Below, one piece after another: positions 1 through 8,789 of a stretch of 13,629 nt of DNA. How positions within the stretch are numbered: the first letter of the stretch is position 1; each line of letters opens with the position of its first letter. The notes under the pieces are model-generated. The model was not told the DNA's origin and made no database searches. It worked only from the letters and a program-made list of their open reading frames with translations. Source of the stretch: Terana coerulea (lineage: Eukaryota > Basidiomycota > Agaricomycetes > Polyporales > Phanerochaetaceae); the NCBI GenBank assembly GCA_024811115.1, contig JAKOGH010000788.1, positions 1-13,629 of the forward strand. The letters run 5' to 3'. The translations under genes were made by a program, and so were the position numbers.

Positions 1-569
1 AAGCGGGAATGCGAACCAAAGACTGGACGCAGTGCTCAGAATGAACTGCGACGGCCAGCGTAAAACAAAGCGCACCTCCGCCGAGAACGTCTGGTATTCC
101 GTCAGCACGCCGTCGACGCCGCCGCCGAGGCTGCCGGGGCTGCACGTCGCCGAAGAGGTACTCTTGCAGGAAAATGGCGCAGACGCGGTCGCCGGCAGCC
201 CACTTCGTGACCTCGTGGCCGACGGCGACGACTTCGCCGGCGACGTCTGAGGCGGGACGACGTCGTCCTTCACGGGGCCCGGGTAGAGACTCTTGATAAT
301 CAAGAGGTCACGGTACTAAGAGTGTAGGCAAACGGTTTGAGATCGTTCACTCTGTGCGCTAGTTAAAAACATACGTTCAAGGAGGCAGCGTGAACCTTCA
401 CAAGAACTTCCTTCGGTCCGGGCTGTGGAGTCGGAACCTCCTCACGGTCAGGTTATGTATGTCATCCCGCTATATAGATATGCATTTAGGCAATGTAGCG
501 TCAAATACCAAGGGGCACGAAACTTACCTTGGGCAGATAGTACTGACGAGTTGATACTGGTGTAGTCAT
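1..569 (-). CDS. MDR-superfamily NAD(P)-dependent alcohol dehydrogenase / quinone reductase-like protein, N-terminal part
   Basis: Partial gene, cut by the left edge. Exons on the minus strand: 528-569 (starts MTTPVSTRQYYLPK), 375-469, 76-315, 1-22; introns 470-527, 316-374 and 23-75 have GTAAGT, GTATGT and GTGCGC donors and TAG/TAG/CAG acceptors. About 133 residues are visible, all from the GroES-like N-terminal domain of medium-chain dehydrogenases: 'KEVLVKVHAASLNYRDLL', then 'SDVAGEVVAVGHEV', 'AAGDRVCAIF' and 'GGGVDGVLTEYQTF'. Family members are usually about 340 residues and use NAD(P)H to reduce or oxidise small carbonyls or alcohols in the cytosol; the Rossmann half lies outside the window. 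The reading frame needs one base added near 440-445, one added near 250-256 and one removed in the GGGG at 136-139; the last two compensate each other. I infer sequencing indels rather than a dead gene, because the protein is well conserved on both sides of each break. Substrate unknown. Confidence 0.85.
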
Positions 570-1118
570 CTTAGTGGAGTTGATGTCTGCAAAGGGTCGG
601 AGGTGTTGTCGTTCTGCTGCTACAAGGACAGCCTATATATACCATTGTGCTGCTGAGGGCGCTTCGCAGGCAGTAGACCTTCTAAATGGGATGGAAAACC
701 TTCCGAGGTCCATGAGGGTACAGAATAAGCACAAGCTGTCTTAGACATACGCCGACACTCGGAAGTCGTACACTGACTTCAAAGGAAACGACAATCTTCG
801 GTCCCCTTGCGATGAATCATAGCCCGACAACCCGGGAGATGCATGCAGTCTTCTACAAGCAAAAGTATGAGCAAATCAGAAGAACAACATGAACATCCCA
901 GAATCAAACGACTCACCAAGAAGAAAGCTGCATAGTCCTCCGGCCGGAGATGACTAACAGAAAACCTATATAGCTCCTGGTAGTTCTGGCCCTAACGTTC
1001 GATACGAAGAATCCGTGAACTTGCACGAATTAGGATAAAGTGCAGTATCAGCAGCAAATGCGAATGCAACGTATGATATTTCAGTGTTCACGATACACGG
1101 AATAACGTGTCACATCAT
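570..1118. other. Intergenic stretch with one orphan intron-like element
   Basis: Holds the promoter of the oxidoreductase gene and the 3' flank of the two-PAH gene. On the minus strand 853-916 looks like a complete intron (GTGAGT donor, CTGAT branch-like site, CTTGTAG acceptor, 64 bases). The flanking reading frame is open for about 35 residues (contains 'NYQELYRFSV' and 'RPEDYAAFFL') but has stops at both ends, and I recognise no family. It could be a remnant exon pair of a lost gene or chance. Nothing else seen. Confidence 0.3.
632..641 (-). promoter_or_regulatory. TATA box of the oxidoreductase gene
   Basis: The minus strand reads TATATATAGG here, about 63 bases upstream of the ATG at 569, a suitable distance for a core promoter with a short leader. 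Position and sequence only; transcription start not known. Confidence 0.5.
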
Positions 1119-2331
1119 CTAGGATTCGTGGAAGGCTTGAGTAGGTGCAAGCAGGTTTCGTGTAGCTTCTAGCACGCCCGCTTCGTACACTACAGGGTCG
1201 ACCGGCACAACGACATAACATGTCAAACGGAGATACATGTTGTTGAGGTTGTACACCAGGTGAGCGTCGTCGGAAAGCAGTTCCGCTAGAGTCGCTGCCC
1301 ATTCTAGAGTACAACTAGTCACGGTCAGTATCTCGTGTGCCTCGCATGTGATCGGTACTCACCTTTCCTGTGGGCACTCCAACATCTCCATGAACCGCTT
1401 ATAGTTATCCGGCCTGCTCTTTAAATGGGCGTACACTTTGTCGTCGTACCAGCACCACTGCGTGAGCTTCTGGTCGTAGTCCACATCGGAAGGACTTAAA
1501 GGCTCCCGGGAGTAAGTGGCGTTGTTCCACCGGCACTTCCGCCACTTCCCAACCACCGCGAGTGAGGAGTCTCCGAGCGTTGTCCAGGTTGAGGTAACTG
1601 TTCTCCGCAGCCATGCGTGCCATACCGCCGAGGTCTTCTTTGGCCCGCTGCATCTCAGATCAGAGAGCGGCTCCGTTCGCTGCACAAGCCAGATAGGAAA
1701 CAAGAAATCGGATAATTTTAAAACAGCGAAGGATGGTCCGCCACATGGTCCATGATAGCAGCTGCCCAATCAAACTCAAGCGTTGGTCTGCAAGCAGGCG
1801 AAGGTCAGCTAGGCTACTATGGAGTCACAGTAACGGCGAGTTCCCTGAGTACTCACTGATTGTTACCCTTCAGCAGGGAAATCGTCCGTTCGAAAGCCCC
1901 AGGCTGGTCCTGAATCGCTCCCGAACGGCACTGAGAAACGAGAGAGCACTCTTACGCGTCGGTACTGGCTGTCCCCACATGTAGTGTTTTCCTTCTTCGA
2001 ACATCTCCACGAGGAGCCACCCGTTCCGGATCCTGCGGTGGCGTCTGTGTCCGGACGAAGTGGCGAGAGCCGGCTCAGCAACGTTCGATAACGTTAAGGA
2101 TCCTATGCTGTCAACGAGGTCGTCCAGGGACTGAACTTGGTTGACATGCGGCGACGATGCTGTCACAGAGTCGTGCAGAGCCGAGGGAGCGGTCAGCATG
2201 TTGCGAGCCGAACGCAGCGTGCCAGCGAGCGGGGTGAAGGGCTGACTTGCCGCCTGAGACAATTGAGCTTGCAGCGAGTTATGCGTAGATGCTAAGCTTC
2301 TACTGTTCGGATGGTGTTCGTTGCTGTTCAT
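1119..2331 (-). CDS. Protein with two PAH (paired amphipathic helix, Sin3-type) domains
   Basis: Exons 1857-2331, 1363-1787, 1119-1314; introns 1788-1856 and 1315-1362, both GTGAGT. With frame corrections the product has 365 residues. Residues 1-100 are Ser/Ala-rich and probably disordered. 'NGWLLVEM' (103-110) precedes the first PAH (about 126-190: 'SALSFLSAVREAIQDQP', 'FERTISLLKG', then 'FDWAAAIMDHVADHPSLFLKL', which I cite only to 'HPSL'). The second PAH covers about 262-335 ('DNYKRFMEMLE', 'LEWAATLAELLSDDAHL'). Each PAH is cut by a phase-2 intron between helices 2 and 3. In Sin3, PAH domains bind short helices of transcription factors; a nuclear adaptor role is inferred. No Sin3 histone-deacetylase-interaction region is seen. 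One base appears missing near 1917 and one near 1716-1723 (TTTTAAAA). Residues between the domains are best read in a shifted frame between about 1655 and 1510 ('RAKEDLGGMARMAAENSYL'), which needs a paired shift; that linker is uncertain. Confidence 0.7.
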
Positions 2332-2466
2332 AGTCTACTGGCGGATTTCTTGATGTCCCAGAGGCGTGGTGGTGGAAGAAGGAGAACGGAGACGGCGTCT
2401 AGAACATCAACTTAAGTAAGTGATCAGAGGCCACCGTGGCCACTTTGCTCAACATGCGCAACTCAC
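2332..2466 (-). promoter_or_regulatory. Pyrimidine-rich leader and possible leader intron of the two-PAH gene
   Basis: Upstream of the ATG at 2331 the minus strand is CT-rich (2350-2398), as often seen before fungal start sites. Further out, 2399-2466 has the form of a 68-base intron (GTGAGT donor, GTTCTAG acceptor), so the transcript may have a spliced leader or an extra 5' exon. No unambiguous coding frame could be joined across it. Confidence 0.35.
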
Positions 2467-3289
2467 GACAAATCGGCAGGCCCAAAAACAAAGCGACCTG
2501 CATTGAGTGCCGCTGCCGGCCTTCTCGACGAGAGACTGTAAGCTGACCGCTAACGAAACAGAAGATTATAATCGAAGCTCGGCAGAGCTTGAATGGTCTG
2601 TAGCTCACAAGTAACCATTTCAGGTAGCGCATCTGAGCCTTAGGTTGATGTTTCTGATAGGCCAGGGTTGCGTCGACTGTGATAGCTGCACGTTTATGAA
2701 CCTGAGTTCGGCGGTACAGCTCTCGTTGTGATTGACATGTGAAGGTTATCCTTGAACTAGAAACAGGTAAGAGTTCCGTCGCGTTTCAGCAATGTAGCGC
2801 GACTTACCTGAGCTCTGTCTTCAGAGTTTAGTCTGAGTTGCAACTGCGAAGACGATAGCATTAGCAAAGGTTGCGGGTGCGCTGCAAGCCCGGGGCGCGC
2901 TGGGTGCGCCGCGGCTAGCGGCTTAGTTCGATTTGGCTACACGACTCAGCTTGGTTTATTGATGGCATCACATACTCAGAAAACTCAGCTCGCTAGCGCC
3001 TAAACCACCTACAAACCGTCGGTGCGCTTTGAGGTTTTCATCGGTTTCAATAGGTCCCTACCTCGCACTATCATACTCACGTTGTAGACCATGGTATATA
3101 TTGGATGCTTTGCGCTTTGCCCGAATGCTGCAGAGTACTGATAGACCCACCAGGTTCAACTTCTGCGTACGACCAAGGTACGTCATACGGTACCATCGCA
3201 TCGGTCTGTGAAGCTAACCAGCCTCAATGCACAGATTATAGACTGAGCTTAAGTTGACCGGCGACCAAAGCTAGAGTTGTTTAACTGGG
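2467..3289. other. No assignable gene; one good intron-like element on the minus strand
   Basis: On the minus strand 2757-2807 is a model 51-base intron (GTAAGT, GCTGAAAC branch-like site, TTTCTAG). Just upstream (about 2808-2843) lies a short open stretch after a TTCGCAG acceptor-like site. Joined frames are open for short distances only, and one frame from about 2760 to 2399 stays open for about 120 codons, but no domain is recognisable and codon use is not gene-like. 2880-2930 is locally GC-rich. The stretch 3000-3289 may hold the eroded first exons of the pseudogene that follows, but I could not align them. Confidence 0.25.
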
Positions 3290-4400
3290 ACTCATACACT
3301 GGAAGCACGCACAATTAGCCCTGACCATCTTCACTGGTATGACCATCCGGCAACCTCGCATGGTCCATTCAGGGAGCATGCTGCGTTTCCAGGGTACGTC
3401 GAGCCTGGTTTGCCATATGACAGTTCCAAACATCTGATGCTTAGCAGGTGATGATGTAAAGTTCTCAGGCCTTAGATTCGTAGCAGGAAGGATGCTAGGC
3501 TTTGGAATCTGGCTATGTCTTTTAGGCTTCACTTCGATGATCAGCGGTGCGTAGCAGCTCATCTCAGTGTACCCCAACCCTGATTGAAGTGCATCGCAGT
3601 AACTTCTGTCTCAATATTGTTTGATATAGCACAGTTCATGGATGATACCAAGTACGGCGCACCTTGCAGTCCCCATTCTGCGAGAACCAGCTGTCATCGT
3701 GAGTTGTCACGCTTACACGGCAGTGCGGCCAGTGTCTCACATAACGATGTTGACGACGAATGTCGCGCTGTTGATCTCTTACGAGACATGAGCATATCGA
3801 CGCATGTAGGAAAATCATTTATGGTCGAAGATCGCTCGTGTGGAGAAGACTATGACCGTGTGGAATGGATGTGGGATGCTCCACTTCCTGCGCCTTTTCC
3901 TTCGCGGATCTCAAAGCCAACCCGAAATAAGCCACGCATCGCCGTCCGACATAGAATATAGCTTGAAGCACTCATCAATTGTCATGTACGGCGGGGTTGG
4001 ACTTCAAGTTCCCAACTCGTGTCTGCTCGTACCATCTGAGTTCATCTCCCGTATCACAGGTTTGTCCATCAAGTCACTGTCCCTGTGCGCTTCTTGACTG
4101 ACTGGCGGCCTTAGCTCATTTACCCGGCTATTGGCGTCGCCCTCAAATCATCTTTGTCCATCCGCGGTGCTCGTACGTCGACAGCATGTTGACCATGTTA
4201 GTGGACTTATCACAGAGGTCAATCTCGCAGTTAATGAGAACGGTCTCTTCCGCATCTATAAACGTCAAGAACCTGGGGAATCCCCTCATAACGCACAGCC
4301 CGAACTGGACGTGCACAGATCAAGAGATGACTTAGGCATCGCGATGGAAGTACCGCAGCTGTGTCCAGTGGCGATATCCGGAGCATGCTTATCCTAATTT
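3290..4400 (+). pseudogene. Decayed tandem copy of the seven-helix membrane protein gene at 5561-7075
   Basis: Exon remnants follow the same order as in the intact gene. Exon-3 end: about 3345-3393 with a surviving GTACGT donor. Exon 4: about 3480-3566. A shortened intron 3567-3599. Exon 5: 3600-3903 ('VTSVSILFDIAQ' against 'ITSGLISFCVAH'; 'SPFCENQLSS' against 'NPPFCVHVQLSS'; 'ARVEKTMTV' against 'TRVEKIMTV'). Exon 6: about 3962-4058 ('QLVSARTI' against 'RLAFASSV'). Exon 7 from 4115 ('LIYPAIGVALKSS' against 'GIYPVLVVILVSS'). Breaks: in-frame TGA at 3700-3702 and 4037-4039, frame changes inside exon 5, the intron-5 donor GT changed to GC at 3904-3905, and loss of the intron-6 donor. No first exons or start codon could be aligned. 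These are by-eye alignments, but agreement of order, strand and exon borders makes chance unlikely. It cannot make a full-length protein. Confidence 0.8.
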
Positions 4401-5560
4401 CCAGCCTGATGCTGGGAAAGGATCTGCTCGATCAGCGGTTTAGATATGTGGAGGTTACGGCCTTACTCTGTACAAGTAAAGTCCTGTCTACATTAGTACT
4501 TCAGAAATCGCTAATAACTTACTCTAGTGAAGGCTTGCAGACATGTGACTGTGGAATGTGATTCTGGATTTGCGTTTGCGCACTCAATGTGCATAGCTGG
4601 TGAGTGGATGCAATAATCCTGTTCAGTTACTGTAACTGAATGCATGTCACAAGACCCTATCTTCCGTCGAAAGTTTCTGACCGGATATCGCCGCAATCTT
4701 CACAATGAGATGGAGCCAAGTGGAAACGATGAAGGTGCCGAAGTACTGGGAGATTGCCGAGTTCTTCCAGGGAACGCGGCTTCACTGTGCCACTGCCCCT
4801 CCTATGCCTTCGTTCGATCTGCACTTAGCTGCCGCAGTTGTGACTCGTGGGCCGCAGGCCTAACAGGCTGGCGACGAACTTGAACGTTTGAACACCGTCA
4901 AGTCATGACTAGACAAGGCAATTTGATACAAAGGTATGTGAGCAGTCGCCCAGCTTCTCAAAAATCACAGCTGCTAACACTAACTATGGATGTGCTGTGG
5001 CGGAGAGGCCAAAAAGGCAAGGAAAGCGGCCACTAGATACACTGCCAACTCCGGGTTCCAGCCCCTGCCGTAAACCCATGGACCATTCTCGCACGTGGAC
5101 TGTGAGAGCTCCGTGTACACCGGCGAGCTTTCCAACCGCGGAGGCTCTTCATGTTTATACCGCAGAGCTGGTACTTGTTGCACTAGGCATGGGTATTATC
5201 ATCTGCCAATGCTATCGGACGGATACGCCGAACCTACCTACGGAACGTAACTCTTTCCACACCTTTGTATGGCCTGCATCTAGAAGAAGATGTTGTAGTG
5301 ATTGTACACAAAGGCAGTCCACTGCCGGTGAGATCTATCCTTTCCAGTGATATACACCGCCCTTCGCTAAATGCACGTCGTCAGATTGCCTACAGGGTCT
5401 GGCATTCAGTCAGGCCCCATCCTGCGTGCATCATGGCTTGCCAAAGCCGCCAGTGACCATCCTGGCTCCAGCTGATAAACCTTGGCCTACGGGTGGCGTT
5501 TAAGAACCCCCGAAAGCTGAGACGCTTAGCATAACCTGATCTCCTCACTAGCCATCCGTC
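4401..5560. other. Unassigned stretch with short open segments; promoter side of the membrane gene
   Basis: Two plus-strand segments look more protein-like than the rest. 4705-4863 starts at an ATG and includes 'VPKYWEIAEFFQGTRLHC'. 5200-5454 includes 'YGLHLEEDVVVIVHKGSPLP'. A possible 54-base intron lies at 4600-4653 (GTGAGT to ACAAG). The second segment faintly recalls the C-terminal part of the nucleotide-binding lobe and the linker of divergent fungal HSP70/HSPA12-like proteins (a 'V-x-x-KG-x-x-x-P' pattern), but the resemblance is weak and I do not assign it. The last 100 bases upstream of 5561 are leader or promoter, with no clear TATA box. Confidence 0.2.
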
Positions 5561-7075
5561 ATGTCGTCTCTTTCCGTTTCGGATATACAGACTCTGCAGC
5601 AAATCGGGCGCGACACCATTACGAGTATCGTGTCTCTTGTCGTCGAAGCTGTGATGTACAGTGAGCACGCATTTATTTCTGGAATCCTGAGTCTGGCATT
5701 GACGGCCGGAACAAATTTGTTTAAGCATTCTACTTTGTTCTCGTTGTGTTCTCTGGCAGGATACTCCTGTGAGTTCTGGACAGCAGCTCTCGACAATCGT
5801 TCTCTGATTTATCGGTTACAGACGAAAGGGCCGTGCCCGGATGGCAATGGTTATCTTTGGCATAGTTGTCACTATGTTTCTGCTCGACACGGCTATATGT
5901 ATCATCGATGTCAACAACGCCATTCGCGAAATCACGCTCACGCTGCTGTCCAATTCACCCGGCTCGCTCTCGGATAGATACGCCCTTACCAATAATCTAC
6001 CATGGATAGTAGAAACTACACTCTATGCTTTCATGGTACGACCTATTATTTATTTGTGACGGAACTCTGCTCAACAAGACGCATTTTGGCAGTCAAACCT
6101 CGGAGATATCATCATCATTTGGCGGGTTTACGCTTTCTGGTGGGAAGGAAAAGAGCGGTGGGTCGTGATGATACCAACCGCATTTCTTCTGGGATCTTTC
6201 AGTACGTCGGCCCTGTTAAGCACCAAAAGCGCATGCTGACTGCGTATTGCAGTCACTTCGGGATTAATTTCCTTCTGCGTGGCTCATGCGAATCAAAACC
6301 CCGATGATGGCGGCAACTTTACAAACCCACCATTCTGCGTTCACGTCCAGCTGTCGTCATATGTCACCACTCTAGCAACCACAGGAGTCGCTACAGGCCT
6401 CATCTCGTACAAAACCTGGGTGTACCGGTGTAACATTAGGCGCAACCTGAGGTCCAGGAAGACGCGTGTCGAGAAAATCATGACTGTCCTGGTGGAGTCC
6501 GGTATCCTTTACTTCCTTTTCTTCGTAGGTCTCTAGCACCAAAATCGTATCTGTGGAGCAATCTGACACCTTTGTAGCTTGAATCCGTTATCTCAGATTC
6601 CGGGAATGTGAGCGCACTCGAGCAATCGACTCCGCGGCTCGCATTTGCCAGTTCTGTCTGGACTTACATGACCTCCCATATCGTCGTACGCTTCTTTATT
6701 TCCCAAACAGCCAATACCCACGATACTCACCACTGCTATCAGGGCATCTACCCTGTTCTCGTCGTCATCCTCGTGAGCTCGCAGCGTTCATACATCGATG
6801 GCGTGACAACTATCCAGATCGACAACCTTCCGCTTCATTCAAGCTCAAGAACCACCTATGGCACGCAGCCTACGGGCTCGTCCGTTTCGGCCACTTTGAA
6901 AAGCCTCGGAAATTTGGATAAACCACGCACGATCGAAGTAAGCGTGCACGAGCTGCGGGAGATGCATCGTCATGAGAGTACAACCGATTTGCACCGTGCG
7001 GGCTCAGATGGAAGTGTAGTGGAATTTTCGCACCAGCTGGGAGATGATAAAGACTTGACTGCGCCAGTGGTTTGA
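5561..7075 (+). CDS. Seven-transmembrane fungal integral membrane protein of unknown function
   Basis: Seven exons: 5561-5660, 5726-5768, 5822-6035, 6093-6201, 6253-6524, 6578-6685, 6743-7075. All joins keep frame, giving 392 residues without corrections. Membrane segments by eye: about 22-48, 56-76, 108-132, 142-165, 188-211, 231-251 and 268-293, then a hydrophilic tail of about 95 residues rich in Ser, Thr and His. Conserved-looking motifs: 'IIDVNNAI' (75-82), 'NLGDIIIIWRVYAFW' (121-135), 'NPPFC' (180-184), 'RVEK' (227-230), 'SGILYF' (238-243), 'GIYP' (283-286). An N-glycosylation site NFT (177-179) lies in the loop between helices 4 and 5. The motif pattern matches a large family of uncharacterised seven-helix proteins that is very common in agaricomycete genomes; a receptor role is guessed from topology, not shown. 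ATG 5561 is chosen because the frame upstream is unrelated and helix 1 follows directly. Its decayed sister lies 5' on the same strand. Confidence 0.92.
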
Positions 7076-7317
7076 GTACGTGGAACTTCGCGACCAAGTT
7101 ATGCATGAGTGTACTCTATGTTCGATCGTCCAGCTGTTGAACGTTGAGTTACGCAGAGTAAGATTACAGGTACAGCATTGAGAACCTTACCTCCGTTTGT
7201 TGACCTCAGGCCGTCAAACATAACCTGCTGAGCGAGAGAGTAATACAAAGTGACTGAGTCCATACTGTACGCCTGGCGTATATACACAACCTCGACTTGA
7301 AGACGACCGTAATACTC
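7076..7317. other. Short convergent intergenic region
   Basis: Lies between the 3' ends of the membrane gene (plus) and the permease gene (minus). No clear gene; a lone donor-like GTAAGG on the minus strand near 7191 has no convincing exon before it. Presumably holds both polyadenylation regions. Confidence 0.4.
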
Positions 7318-8789
7318 CTATAGCATTGATGGACGAGCTCCGGGGTACTCAAGTTCTGGGATAGACAGCAGTATGAATGCCACTTCTTCAGTCCACGGTT
7401 CATCAAAAGCATAGAATAGCGCTCCAAAAAGAGAGAGCAAGCAAAGATCATTCCGACTGTGGGTCCAACAGGGAGAGGGGCTAAAGCATGGTATTAGCAT
7501 CTTCAAGACCAGAACGAAACTCAGTAGACGTACCTTGCACGTATGATGGCGCCCGACGTTGCAGCGCTGATAACAGTCTCTTGCGGTGGAGCTGGCGCAC
7601 CGGAGCTATTGAACAAGCTGCCCGTGCCGAACGAAGGTGTACCACCGAGCGAACCCAAGCACGTCCCCGACATAGTTCTGCGCAGAAACACCCCTTCGCA
7701 AACGTGTCATTCCAGCCCTGCAGAATCCCCGTCACGACCTTGACGCCCGCGAGATAGATGTTCAGCACGGCCGCGTCGTACCCTGCGTCTTGCCCGTTGA
7801 ACAGGTTGTCCGCCGCGCTCATGCCCGGCGGCGGCCGGTCGAAGTCGGACGCGGTGCGCATGGCGATGACGCGCGAGAAGTCGACCCGGCGAGCGACGTG
7901 GCCGCGCAGCAGCGCCTCGAGCACCGCGTTGTCCTCCTGCTGCGTCGTGCAGTAGCTCGCCGTCCCGTTCGTGAACAGCTTCGTCGTGTTTTCGAACGCC
8001 TCCGCGAGCAGCGCGCCCGAGAACCACACGTCCGACGTCGCCGTGTCGCACCCGATCACGGAGGGCGCGGCAAGCGCGGGCGCGAAGGCGGACACGTTTG
8101 CGTACAACTGGCGGTACGCCTGCGCGGATGCGGAGTCGTTTAAGGAGGCGGTATTGGCGAACGCGATGGCACGCTGGCGGAGCGCGTCGTTGAGCTGGAA
8201 GACCTCCGTGCCGTACACGAATCCGGGGTAGCTGCCCACGGCCTCCGCGCCTTGCGGGATATAACCTGTCGAGAAATTGCCCGGCTTCTCGCGCGCGTCG
8301 ATCTCGTACTGGAGCGCCACTTGCACGGCAAACTGCGCGAACGCGACGGACGCGAGGGTGCCGACTTTCGGCTGATACCGCCGTCGCCGGCGAGGAGGAA
8401 GTACGTCTGCGTGAGGTTGAACTCGGGCGCGAGCACCAGGGCGAGCGTGCTGATGGCGGCGTTGATTTCGCCCTCGGCCGTCACGAGCTGGCAGACAGAG
8501 CCATCTCCGGTGCAGTGGATATCCGGGTACGCGACGGACAGCCCGGGGAGAGTAATGTTCTGCTCCAGCAAGTTGAACTCCGGTATGCCTAGCCAAGCGT
8601 CTTGCTCATCGTTATACTGTGCAGGCCATGTTCGGACGCATACCAAGGTCAGTATTTACGAGACCCGGAAAGTGCAACAACTCACGAAGTCGACAATAAA
8701 GACTTTCGGAGCTATGGCTGCCCGCACATAGGTGACTGCCGTGAAAATCCAGAACACCAGAAGGGTAAGGGGGCGGATGCTGAAGGCAT
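7318..8789 (-). CDS. Purine nucleoside permease (NUP family), secreted or surface-anchored
   Basis: Exons 8686-8789, 7534-8616, 7318-7480; introns 8617-8685 (GTGAGT, CTGAC branch-like site, ACAG) and 7481-7533 (GTACGT, TTTAG). With corrections about 449 residues. It begins with a signal peptide (MPFSIRPLTLLVFWIF, cleavage near 24). The body carries the family pattern 'LGIPEFN', 'CQLVTAEGEINAA', 'TYFLLAG', 'YGTEVFQLNDALRQRA', 'ASDFDRP' and 'GVKVVTGILQGWNDTF'. NUP proteins (Pfam PF06516) resemble nucleoside phosphorylases and were described in Candida as mediating purine nucleoside uptake. Many N-x-S/T sites fit an extracytoplasmic domain. A C-terminal tail of about 80 residues follows the usual family end and may include a membrane segment (coded near 7410-7465). 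Corrections: one base missing at 8785-8787 (start), one near 8370; one extra base near 7691-7694 and one near 7652. The frame of the last exon is uncertain. A weak TATA-like site lies near 8912-8917. Confidence 0.85.

Noticed and set aside
3281..3577. Minus-strand open frame of 98 codons with an 'IIEVKPKR' motif, first considered a PD-(D/E)XK nuclease-like fragment.
   Set aside because: It lies antisense to exons 3-4 of the decayed membrane gene, and the rest of the frame has no nuclease pattern.
5390..5796. Minus-strand frames overlapping the start of the membrane gene.
   Set aside because: Antisense to well-defined exons 1-2 of an intact gene, with no features of their own.
7790..8731. Several plus-strand frames and an Arg-rich minus-strand frame at 7707-8051.
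   Set aside because: All are shadows of the GC-rich permease gene; the Arg-rich composition is typical of an out-of-frame reading of GC-rich coding DNA.
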